Below, one piece after another: positions 1 through 5,473 of a DNA stretch of 8,419 nt. Position 1 is the stretch's first letter. Each line of letters starts with the position of its first letter. This DNA comes from an uncultured Clostridia bacterium (GTDB lineage: Bacteria > Bacillota > Clostridia > UBA1381). The position numbers and the translations under genes are program-made. Below the pieces are notes generated by a model that was given only the letters and a program-made list of their open reading frames with translations, was not told the DNA's origin and did no database searches. The stretch covers positions 1 through 8,419 of the forward strand of contig CALXSW010000183.1 in assembly GCA_944391255.1 (NCBI GenBank), read 5' to 3'.

Positions 1-2
1 GT

Positions 3-179
3 GTTATGGTATTCGTATGGAAATTCGGAATAGCAAATATATCACCTGCTTTCAATGTATATGAGCTTCTGCCGGCATTTATAATTTCACTTGTATGTAT
101 AATAGTTGTGAGCCTGCTCACACCTGCTCCGTCGCAGGATGTGCTTGATGAATTTGATAAGGCAAAGGCTATGAAGTGA
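3..179 (+). CDS. putP: Sodium/proline symporter (SSS family), C-terminal fragment
   Basis: This is the last 58 codons of a gene that begins before the window. The visible peptide has one strongly hydrophobic segment at about residues 20-40 (YELLPAFIISLVCIIVVSLL) followed by a short hydrophilic tail, TPAPSQDVLDEFDKAKAMK. The pattern of a last membrane helix, then SLLT, a proline/serine stretch and a tail ending in an EFDKA-like motif is typical of PutP-type sodium:solute symporters, which import proline with Na+ across the cytoplasmic membrane. A transport role is therefore inferred from the tail only; catalytic and ion-binding helices are outside the window. A strong terminator follows 40 bases after the stop. 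Another SSS-family substrate is possible. Confidence 0.7.
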   Translation, partial: VMVFVWKFGIANISPAFNVYELLPAFIISLVCIIVVSLLTPAPSQDVLDEFDKAKAMK

Positions 180-218
180 TATATAAATGAATTAGTATAT
201 ATACAGTAATAGAGATGG

Positions 219-254
219 GGTGCTGCAAAACGCAAGTTTTGCAGCACCATTTTT
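219..254 (+). terminator. Rho-independent terminator after the symporter gene
   Basis: A perfect 13-bp stem, GGTGCTGCAAAAC (219-231) with GTTTTGCAGCACC (236-248), closes on a GCAA tetraloop and is followed by ATTTTTAT. It lies 40 bases after the symporter stop, so it most likely ends that transcript. The dyad is flanked by T-rich sequence on one side only, so it is read as acting on the + strand. Confidence 0.9.
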
Positions 255-326
255 ATGTGATAAAAATGTATTTTGGTATTCATAGCTGTTTTATCATGTC
301 CGTATTGTAAATTTTTATAAAAATAG

Positions 327-355
327 TTGAAATATTATGTAAAATGTGCTATAAT
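327..355 (+). promoter_or_regulatory. SigA-type promoter for the small unknown gene
   Basis: The -35 element TTGAAA (327-332) and the perfect -10 element TATAAT (350-355) are 17 bases apart. TG at 347-348 makes an extended -10. Transcription would start near 361, leaving a leader of about 30 bases. Such a close match to consensus suggests strong constitutive expression. Confidence 0.85.
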
Positions 356-391
356 ATTTTAAGCGAGAGAAATCAGGAAAGGAGATTAGTT

Positions 392-688
392 ATGGCAGCA
401 GCAAAAAAGAAAAAAGGCTTGACATACAACGGTAAGCCTATCATCAGATGCGGAAACAGGATCTATTACGGAAACTTGGAAGATAAACTGATTTTAGTAT
501 TAGACATACAAGAAACGAAAAAGATAAATGATATGGATTTTACATCAAAGGTATTGATCCAGGTCATGGATAACACCGGAGAGTTTGGCAAAGGTCAGGT
601 ATTCAGAAAGGCAACAAGAGATAATCTTTATAAGGCGCTTGACATCGGAGAATGGTGGCTCAAGGATGCGCTGAAACAGTTTGCGTAA
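392..688 (+). CDS. Small conserved-type protein of unknown function
   Basis: Encodes 98 residues. The start at 392 is chosen because AGGAAAGGAG ends about seven bases upstream and the promoter's start point lies near 361; an in-frame ATG at 344 precedes that start point and would not be transcribed. The protein opens with a basic tract (MAAAKKKKG), then LTYNGKPIIRCGNRIYYGN, a mixed beta-type central part, and an acidic/aromatic end with ALDIGEWWLKDALKQFA. There is no signal peptide, membrane helix or recognised catalytic motif, so it is probably a compact cytoplasmic protein. It is a single-gene unit with its own strong promoter and terminator. I do not recognise a named family. The length and lysine-rich start resemble unnamed small Clostridia proteins, but no function is claimed. 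Coding status itself is well supported. Confidence 0.85.
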   Translation: MAAAKKKKGLTYNGKPIIRCGNRIYYGNLEDKLILVLDIQETKKINDMDFTSKVLIQVMDNTGEFGKGQVFRKATRDNLYKALDIGEWWLKDALKQFA

Positions 689-692
689 AAAT

Positions 693-730
693 AAGGGGGT
701 TGCGGAAAGCAAAGCTTAACGCAACCCCTT
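693..730. terminator. Terminator between the convergent small gene and secG
   Basis: The stem GGGGTTGCG (696-704) pairs with CGCAACCCC (720-728). The loop holds a small inner AAGC/GCTT pairing. Reading the - strand, the stem is followed by TTATTTTTA, a good U-tract that would end secG transcription. Reading the + strand, the tail TTGTCTTAT is weaker, but the structure lies just after the small gene's stop and probably serves both genes. Confidence 0.8.
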
Positions 731-744
731 GTCTTATGCTTTAA

Positions 745-987
745 TTATGCGGAAAGAACAACCAGTACCAATGTTGTTATAAGGAATAATATCGAAACAG
801 TCGCTGTCAACTGGATCTGCATTTTTTCCTTTGTAGTACCGCCTGCTTTCTTAAAAAATGAATCACCCATATCTGATGAAGCACCCTGGATACCTCTCAT
901 ACCCGGATCCTTACCTTCCTGGCAAAGCACAATAAATATCAAAGCTACAGTAACGATAATGTGTAATATGATAAATACTGTATTCAT
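745..987 (-). CDS. secG: Preprotein translocase subunit SecG
   Basis: Encodes 80 residues, the normal size for SecG, the small accessory membrane subunit of the SecYEG protein export channel. Two hydrophobic segments are visible, at about residues 3-22 and 60-80. They are joined by a polar, glycine-rich loop carrying the family pattern LCQEGKDPGMRGIQG...SFFKKAGG. A strong ribosome site (AAAGGAGGT, complement of 996-1004) lies about eight bases before the ATG. The gene has its own promoter and stands alone, facing the small gene at 392-688 and divergent from hflX. In many Firmicutes secG precedes rnr and smpB; those genes are not next to it here. The assignment is firm, since length, topology and loop motif all agree. 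Confidence 0.93.
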   Translation of the reverse strand: MNTVFIILHIIVTVALIFIVLCQEGKDPGMRGIQGASSDMGDSFFKKAGGTTKEKMQIQLTATVSILFLITTLVLVVLSA

Positions 988-1033
988 TAAGCTTGACCTC
1001 CTTTATCCTATAAATATAACATAACACTATAAC

Positions 1034-1061
1034 ATTATATCACAAATTTGTAAATTTGCAA
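1034..1061 (-). promoter_or_regulatory. Promoter of secG
   Basis: On the - strand, TTGCAA (1061-1056) and a perfect TATAAT (1039-1034) are 16 bases apart. TGA directly before the -10 gives an extended element. The start point would be near 1027, about 40 bases upstream of the secG ATG. The spacer contains a tandem AAATTTG pair. Confidence 0.75.
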
Positions 1062-1099
1062 GTATTTTTTTGAAAAAACTAAAAATTTTAAAAAAAAGC

Positions 1100-1128
1100 T
1101 GTACTAATTATAAGTTTTTTGATATAAT
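1100..1128 (+). promoter_or_regulatory. Promoter of the hflX block
   Basis: A perfect TATAAT (1123-1128) is preceded by TGA, an extended -10. The -35 region at 17 bases spacing (TGTACT, 1100-1105) matches consensus poorly, so recognition probably relies on the extended -10. The start point would be near 1135, about 35 bases before the ATG. A-tracts at 1071-1097 could act as an UP-like element. Confidence 0.65.
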
Positions 1129-1169
1129 AAGACTGTCAGTTTATTAATAATATTAATTTGAGGGGCTAT

Positions 1170-2432
1170 ATGGAATTAAACGAAGAAAAGAAAGAACTCG
1201 TCGCGATCGTGGGACTGCACACAGGCGCCCGTGATCATCTCAATGACACAACTGAAGAATCGATGCGCGAGCTTACAGAGCTTGTAGAGACCGCGGGCGG
1301 GGAAGTGGTATGCGAGATGGTACAGAACCGCAATGCCCCGGACAGCGGAACGTATATAGGAGAGGGAAAGCTTGAGGAACTGAGGGAGGCGGTCGTGGCT
1401 CTTGATGTTTCGCTTGTCGTGTTTGATGATGAGCTTTCGCCTGTTCAGCTGAGAAATATAAATGAATATATAGGTGTCAGGATCCTTGACAGGTCGATGC
1501 TTATTCTTGATATATTCGCCATGAGAGCGCGCTCCGGCGAGGGTAAGCTCCAGGTGGAGCTTGCGCAGCTTAAATATCAGCTGCCGCGTCTTAGAGGAAT
1601 GGGAATAGAACTGAGCCGTACGGGCGCCGGTATCGGAACAAGAGGCCCGGGTGAAACGAAGCTTGAAACAGACAGGCGTCATATAAGAACAAGGATAGCG
1701 GCGCTTGAGGAAGAAATAAGAGAGATAAAAAAGCATAGAGAGCTTCTTAGAGAAAGAAGAAAAAAAGATAACGTCATAACGGCTGCGCTTGTTGGATATA
1801 CGAACGCGGGAAAATCAACGCTTTTAAACAGATTGACAGACGCCGGTGTTTTTGCTGAAAACAAGCTCTTTGCAACGCTTGATACAACATCGCGCGCCAT
1901 AACGCTCGATGATAACAGGCAGATAATTCTGATAGACACAGTAGGTTTTATAAGAAAACTTCCGCATTATCTTGTGGAAGCTTTTAAATCGACGCTTGAG
2001 GAAGCGGCAACGGCTGATTTTCTGCTGCATGTTATAGACGTTTCATCGCCTGAGGCTGATAACCAGATACAGGTTGTAAATAATGTTCTTGAAGAAATAG
2101 GCGCCGGAGGAAAGCCGACAATAAACGTATATAATAAATGTGATCTGAACGAAAATTATATACCGGTAAGATCGGACTCTTCAGCGAGTGTATTTATAAG
2201 CGCGAGAACAGGCGGGGGCATAGATGAGCTGCTTGACGCTATAGCGCAGACAGCGCCGGGTAGAAAAAGCCGGTATAAGCTCCTTATCCCTTATTCTGAC
2301 GGCAGCGTGCTGAATATGCTTCACAGCAGCGAAAAGGTAATAGGCGAGGAATATACAGAGTCGGGAACGCTTGTGGACGTTATGCTTGATAAAACTGTAT
2401 ACGGCAGGCTGAAAGGATATGTAGTGGAATAA
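1170..2432 (+). CDS. hflX: GTPase HflX, ribosome-splitting factor
   Basis: Encodes 420 residues, a normal length. HflX is a cytoplasmic translational GTPase that binds the large ribosomal subunit and splits stalled ribosomes, notably after heat stress. The N-terminal HflX domain (about 1-200) shows YIGEGKLEEL, VVFDDELSPVQLRN, the LDRSMLILDIFAMRA segment and the glycine-rich GAGIGTRGPGETKLETDRR, followed by a charged helical linker. The G domain has G1 GYTNAGKST (from residue 209), G3 DTVGF (256-260), G4 NKCD (322-325) and a G5-like SAR. The ATG at 1170 is preferred over the in-frame TTG at 1158 because GAGGGG (1160-1165) lies between them. It is the first gene of a four-gene block, and its stop overlaps the next ATG by one base. 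Confidence 0.96.
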   Translation: MELNEEKKELVAIVGLHTGARDHLNDTTEESMRELTELVETAGGEVVCEMVQNRNAPDSGTYIGEGKLEELREAVVALDVSLVVFDDELSPVQLRNINEYIGVRILDRSMLILDIFAMRARSGEGKLQVELAQLKYQLPRLRGMGIELSRTGAGIGTRGPGETKLETDRRHIRTRIAALEEEIREIKKHRELLRERRKKDNVITAALVGYTNAGKSTLLNRLTDAGVFAENKLFATLDTTSRAITLDDNRQIILIDTVGFIRKLPHYLVEAFKSTLEEAATADFLLHVIDVSSPEADNQIQVVNNVLEEIGAGGKPTINVYNKCDLNENYIPVRSDSSASVFISARTGGGIDELLDAIAQTAPGRKSRYKLLIPYSDGSVLNMLHSSEKVIGEEYTESGTLVDVMLDKTVYGRLKGYVVE

Positions 2433-3085
2433 TGTCAAAAAAGAATATATACAGAACTGTTGAAAAGGAGTCGGAGACTCTTATAATTGAAAAAAAATCA
2501 AAATTCTACTCGCACGTCAAGCCTGTTGACAGTGAGGAGGAGGCTCTTAAATATCTTGGCGAGATGCGCTCAAAATATAGTGACGCGACGCATAATGTTT
2601 ATGCGTATGTGATAGATGAGAATAATATTTTCAGATATTCAGACGATGGTGAGCCGTCAGGCACAGCCGGAATGCCTGTTCTTGACGCGATACGGAAATC
2701 GGGCATAGTTGATGTTATTGTTGTCGTGACGAGATATTTCGGCGGTACGCTTCTCGGAACGGGCGGACTGGTCCACGCATACGGAGCATCAGCGAAAAAA
2801 GGTCTGGAAGGATCGGGTGTTATAATAAGAAGCATGAATGATATCGTATCAGCAAAGGTTGGATACGATTTGATCGGCAAGGTGCAGTATAAGATATCAT
2901 CTGACGGATATACGCTTGAGGATACCATATATGAAGATGATGTAACATTTCGGATATGCTCTCCGCAGGATAAGACGGAACGGCTGATGAAAGAATTAAC
3001 GGATATAACTAACGGGCGAGTTAAGCTCAAAGTAATAGACACGAAGTATGTCAATAGAAGGGATGATGATTTTTATGGCGAGTAA
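2432..3085 (+). CDS. yigZ: YigZ/IMPACT family protein
   Basis: Encodes 217 residues with the two-part family layout: an N-terminal IMPACT domain (about 15-125) and a C-terminal DUF1949-like ferredoxin fold (about 140-205). Hallmarks are ATHNVYAYV (52-60), RYSDDGEPSGTAGMPVL (68-84) and VVVTRYFGGTLLGTGGLVHAYG split over 97-118. The eukaryotic relative IMPACT/Yih1 modulates Gcn2 signalling at the ribosome; the bacterial role is not settled and nucleic-acid or ribosome binding is only suggested. The start overlaps the hflX stop in TAATG and no strong ribosome site is present, so translation is probably coupled to hflX. Sitting behind a ribosome-splitting GTPase fits a ribosome-linked role, by inference. 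The Bacillus homologue is called yvyE. Confidence 0.92.
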   Translation: MSKKNIYRTVEKESETLIIEKKSKFYSHVKPVDSEEEALKYLGEMRSKYSDATHNVYAYVIDENNIFRYSDDGEPSGTAGMPVLDAIRKSGIVDVIVVVTRYFGGTLLGTGGLVHAYGASAKKGLEGSGVIIRSMNDIVSAKVGYDLIGKVQYKISSDGYTLEDTIYEDDVTFRICSPQDKTERLMKELTDITNGRVKLKVIDTKYVNRRDDDFYGE

Positions 3086-3680
3086 TGTTAAATGTTTTAT
3101 GAAAGCTGTTGCGGTTGTCGCGCTTGCGGGTATCTGCGTGCTGGGCGGGTATTCATACGCTATGAAATATCAGGCAAACAGTATTCTTTCAGCTCTTCCA
3201 AGACCGATGGAGGACAGCGAGATAGATGATACATATACGCCGGGCGAGGATGATCAGGAGGTCACGGTTATAGCTCAAAATGATATATCTGCCGCAAGCG
3301 AGGGTTCATGGAACACGGTAGACAGCTATATGTATGATATAACAGGTGACGGTGTAAATGACAACATAACCTTGTACTCCTCGTCTCATGCCGCAGGCTC
3401 GCAGAACGCGCCTAACGAGCAGAACTGGATCCTTGAGGTCAGTGACGGAGTAAAAGGGTATTATACGCTTCTTGACAGCTCTCTTCTGCACAGCACGGTC
3501 TACTATGATGTTGTAGAAAAAACATCTAAAAGAAAGGCTATCATCGTATACGAAACAACGGAAACGGGAACAGATATAGTTGAGTATATATTCACCGAAA
3601 AAGGTTTTGAAGAGGCGGTGACATACAGCTCAAACAGCTCTGCTAAGGTACATTCATCTGTTCCTATGTATGAGCAGTAA
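3075..3680 (+). CDS. Exported or membrane-anchored protein with a DxTGDGxxD loop, function unknown
   Basis: Encodes 201 residues from the ATG at 3075. Residues 9-29 form a hydrophobic helix after two lysines, with no convincing cleavage site, so the protein is probably anchored to the membrane and faces outward. A cysteine lies in the helix, but the preceding residues (AGI) do not make a proper lipobox. A low-complexity acidic stretch (about 44-60) leads to a globular part containing DITGDGVND (88-96), the Ca2+-loop pattern of VCBS/FG-GAP-like repeats, followed by beta-rich sequence to the end. The beginning overlaps yigZ. AGAAGGG at 3056-3062 could serve ATGs at 3066 or 3075, so the start is uncertain by three codons. 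I do not recognise a named family. Linkage to hflX, yigZ and trxA gives no clear functional hint. Confidence 0.8.
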   Translation: MASNVKCFMKAVAVVALAGICVLGGYSYAMKYQANSILSALPRPMEDSEIDDTYTPGEDDQEVTVIAQNDISAASEGSWNTVDSYMYDITGDGVNDNITLYSSSHAAGSQNAPNEQNWILEVSDGVKGYYTLLDSSLLHSTVYYDVVEKTSKRKAIIVYETTETGTDIVEYIFTEKGFEEAVTYSSNSSAKVHSSVPMYEQ

Positions 3681-3752
3681 AACAAAAGATATATAAATAT
3701 ATTTAATGTGGAAATTATATGGAAACAGAGATCATATGAGGAGGCATTTATT

Positions 3753-4070
3753 ATGGAAATAAAATTGACAAAACAGACATATGAGGGCGAAGTATTAAAA
3801 TCAGAAGTGCCTGTATTGGTGGATTTCTGGGCGCCATGGTGCGGACCTTGCAGAATGCTCGGACCTATTATTGAGGAGCTCGCGGAGGAATACGAGGGTA
3901 AGGCAAAGATATGCAAGGTAAATGTTGACGAAGAGAGTGAGCTGGCGGCTCAGAACGCTATAGTTTCGATTCCTACAGTGCTTATTTTCAATAAGGGAAA
4001 GCAGGAGGCGCGATTGGTAGGTGCTCAGTCGTTTGACGATTATGCGGATATTTTGGATAAATTCATCTGA
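3753..4070 (+). CDS. trxA: Thioredoxin
   Basis: Encodes 105 residues, the standard length for thioredoxin 1, a cytoplasmic disulfide reductase recycled by thioredoxin reductase. The active site WCGPC covers residues 29-33 within FWAPWCGPCRMLGP. The cis-proline that faces it is P74 in VSIPTVLIF, and the buried aspartate lies in VLVDFW. The ATG at 3753 is chosen because TGAGGAGG (3737-3744) is eight bases upstream; an in-frame ATG at 3708 would add residues not seen in the family. It follows the exported protein by 72 AT-rich bases in which no clear promoter or terminator is visible, so it may be cotranscribed with hflX. No strong terminator follows either. Confidence 0.95.
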   Translation: MEIKLTKQTYEGEVLKSEVPVLVDFWAPWCGPCRMLGPIIEELAEEYEGKAKICKVNVDEESELAAQNAIVSIPTVLIFNKGKQEARLVGAQSFDDYADILDKFI

Positions 4071-4073
4071 TTT

Positions 4074-4088
4074 GTGAATTTTATTCAC
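4074..4088. promoter_or_regulatory. Possible upstream ARG-box-like dyad
   Basis: GTGAATTTTATTCAC is a perfect 15-base inverted repeat, four bases after the trxA stop. It shares the 11-base core AATTTTATTCA with the ARG box over the argD promoter, exactly 73 bases away. Its spacer is one base shorter than the usual TGAAT-n4-ATTCA form, so ArgR binding is tentative. As an RNA hairpin it would be weak, with only a short T-run behind it. Confidence 0.45.
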
Positions 4089-4120
4089 TGTTTTACATTA
4101 AAATTGTATAAATATAACAT

Positions 4121-4142
4121 TTTTCTATAAAAATATAGAAAA
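4121..4142. repeat. AT-rich perfect inverted repeat upstream of the argD promoter
   Basis: TTTTCTATA (4121-4129) and TATAGAAAA (4134-4142) are exact reverse complements around an AAAA spacer. The repeat ends three bases before the -35 element, where an activator or UP-type site would sit. It could equally be a chance product of AT-rich sequence, or a weak hairpin after trxA. Confidence 0.5.
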
Positions 4143-4144
4143 CC

Positions 4145-4162
4145 CTTGCAATTTTATTCATA
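4145..4162. promoter_or_regulatory. ArgR/AhrC operator (ARG box) over the argD -35 element
   Basis: CTTGCAATTTTATTCATA matches the reverse complement of the Bacillus ARG-box consensus as I recall it (CATGAATAAAAATKCAAK) at 16 of 18 positions. It contains the complete -35 hexamer of the argD promoter, so binding of arginine-loaded ArgR would block RNA polymerase. Site position and target genes agree with arginine repression; the argR gene itself is not in the window. Confidence 0.75.
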
Positions 4163-4174
4163 TTGCGTTATAAT
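4146..4174 (+). promoter_or_regulatory. Promoter of argD-argF
   Basis: TTGCAA (4146-4151) and a perfect TATAAT (4169-4174) are 17 bases apart. The start point would fall near 4181, giving a leader of about 72 bases before argD. The -35 element lies inside the ARG box. Confidence 0.85.
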
Positions 4175-4192
4175 ATAGGATATTGAAAAAAC

Positions 4193-4251
4193 ATGAGGCT
4201 GTATCGGGATTAAAAAATTCCTGCTACAGCCCCGTTTTATGGAAAGGGCTG
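4193..4251 (+). promoter_or_regulatory. Structured argD leader with two exclusive hairpins
   Basis: Hairpin A pairs GGCTGTA (4197-4203) with TACAGCC (4225-4231) and, inside it, GGGATT (4206-4211) with AATTCC (4216-4221, one G-U). Hairpin B pairs CAGCCC (4227-4232) with GGGCTG (4246-4251). Both need 4227-4231, so only one can form. B covers the GGG of the ribosome site AAAGGG (4243-4248). A is followed by CCGTTTTAT, a weak terminator-like tail. A seven-codon frame ATG AGG CTG TAT CGG GAT TAA (4193-4213) overlaps hairpin A but has no ribosome site inside the predicted transcript. Regulation by this leader is inferred. Confidence 0.5.
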
Positions 4252-4252
4252 A

Positions 4253-5452
4253 ATGCACATGTTGGAAGATATTATAAAAAAAGACAAAGCTTATTATATG
4301 AATACATTTGGCGACAGATTGCCTGTCGCTTTTAAATATGGCAGAGGTATGAAGCTTTACGCTGACAATGACGAAGTATATTATGATTTCCTTGGCGGCA
4401 TTGCTGTAAACGCTATAGGACATTGTCATCCTGACTTTGTGGCTGCTATGAAGGATCAGCTTGATAAGCTTGTTCACACATCAAGTTTGTATTACATAGA
4501 GAATCAGGCAAATCTCGCAAAAAAACTGGCTGAGAACACATGCGCTGATAAGATTTTTTTCTGCAACAGCGGCGCTGAAGCGAACGAGGGAGCGTTCAAG
4601 CTTGCGAAAATATATTTCTATAAAAAAGGTATTGATAAATATGAAATATTGTCGCTTGACCATTCGTTCCACGGAAGAACGCTTGCAACTGTGGCGGCTA
4701 CAGGTCAAAGACATTATCAGGCGCCGTACGAGCCTTTGACTCCGGGGTTCAGGCAGATACAGCCAAACAGCATTGAGGCTGTAAAAGAAGCTGTTACAGA
4801 TAAAACTGCCGCTATAATGATAGAGCTTGTACAGGGTGAGTCAGGCGTGCATCCTATGGATATTGAATATGCTAAGGAACTGCGTGATTTCTGTACGGAA
4901 AAGGGCATACTTCTTATTATAGATGAAGTACAGACCGGAATGGGACGTCTTGGAAAGTTGTTTGCTCATGAGCTTTACGGTATCGAGCCGGATATATTCA
5001 CATGCGCGAAGGCTTTAGGCGGCGGTGTGCCGATAGGCGCTGTATGCGCAAAGGCTGATGTTGCGGCTGCTTTTGAGCCTGGTGATCACGGCACGACATT
5101 TGGAGGAAATCCTCTTGCTACGGCGGCTGGATTGGCTGTTTTTGATATATTTGAAAAAGAAGGACTTGTTGAGAATTCTGAGAAGATGGGTAAGCTGTTT
5201 AAGGAAAAGCTTATTTCTCTTAAGGAAAAATATAATGATAAAATTACAGATGTGCGCGGCATGGGTCTTTTGATAGGTATTGAGCTGAAACCTGAGATAG
5301 CAGGTGAAGTATTTAAAAAGCTTTTTGAAAATAAGATGCTTACAAGCCTTTGCAAGGGTTTAACGATAAGGATAGCGCCTGCTTTAAATATAACGGAAGA
5401 TGAGATAGATCTTTTTGTTGATACATTTGATAAAATAATGCAGGAGATATAA
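4253..5452 (+). CDS. argD: Acetylornithine aminotransferase
   Basis: Encodes 399 residues, typical of class III PLP aminotransferases. ArgD converts N-acetylglutamate 5-semialdehyde to N-acetylornithine with glutamate as amino donor in the cytoplasm, and in many bacteria also works in lysine synthesis. Visible motifs are the N-terminal MNTFGDRLPVAF, the cofactor phosphate region CNSGAEANEGAFKLAK (about 104-119), the pyridine-binding aspartate in IDEVQTGMGR (D224) and the Schiff-base lysine in CAKALGGGVPIGA (K253). Starts at 4253 and 4259 are both possible; AAAGGG at 4243-4248 suits the first slightly better in gap length, and the difference is two residues. The gene lies directly behind an ARG box and structured leader, and argF follows after 21 bases, so the arginine role is favoured over GABA or ornithine aminotransferase. 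Confidence 0.94.
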   Translation: MHMLEDIIKKDKAYYMNTFGDRLPVAFKYGRGMKLYADNDEVYYDFLGGIAVNAIGHCHPDFVAAMKDQLDKLVHTSSLYYIENQANLAKKLAENTCADKIFFCNSGAEANEGAFKLAKIYFYKKGIDKYEILSLDHSFHGRTLATVAATGQRHYQAPYEPLTPGFRQIQPNSIEAVKEAVTDKTAAIMIELVQGESGVHPMDIEYAKELRDFCTEKGILLIIDEVQTGMGRLGKLFAHELYGIEPDIFTCAKALGGGVPIGAVCAKADVAAAFEPGDHGTTFGGNPLATAAGLAVFDIFEKEGLVENSEKMGKLFKEKLISLKEKYNDKITDVRGMGLLIGIELKPEIAGEVFKKLFENKMLTSLCKGLTIRIAPALNITEDEIDLFVDTFDKIMQEI

Positions 5453-5473
5453 CAGGAAAGGAAGAATATAACT

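Noticed and set aside
344..391. Upstream in-frame ATG for the small gene, adding 16 residues
   Set aside because: It precedes the predicted transcription start near 361 and overlaps the -10 region; the ATG at 392 has a strong ribosome site.
1158..1169. TTG start for hflX
   Set aside because: The GAGGGG ribosome site falls after this TTG and serves the ATG at 1170.
1176..1736. Long open frame antisense to hflX
   Set aside because: No family features and unlikely composition; it mirrors a well-conserved gene on the other strand.
2599..3054. Open frame antisense to the yigZ-family gene
   Set aside because: Serine-rich artefact with no recognisable motif or ribosome site, opposite a clear conserved gene.
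3126..3140. Lipobox in the exported protein (LAGIC)
   Set aside because: Isoleucine directly before the cysteine does not fit the lipobox, so a lipoprotein is not claimed.
4180..4252. T-box leader before argD
   Set aside because: The leader is too short and lacks the T-box antiterminator sequence and a specifier-loop layout.
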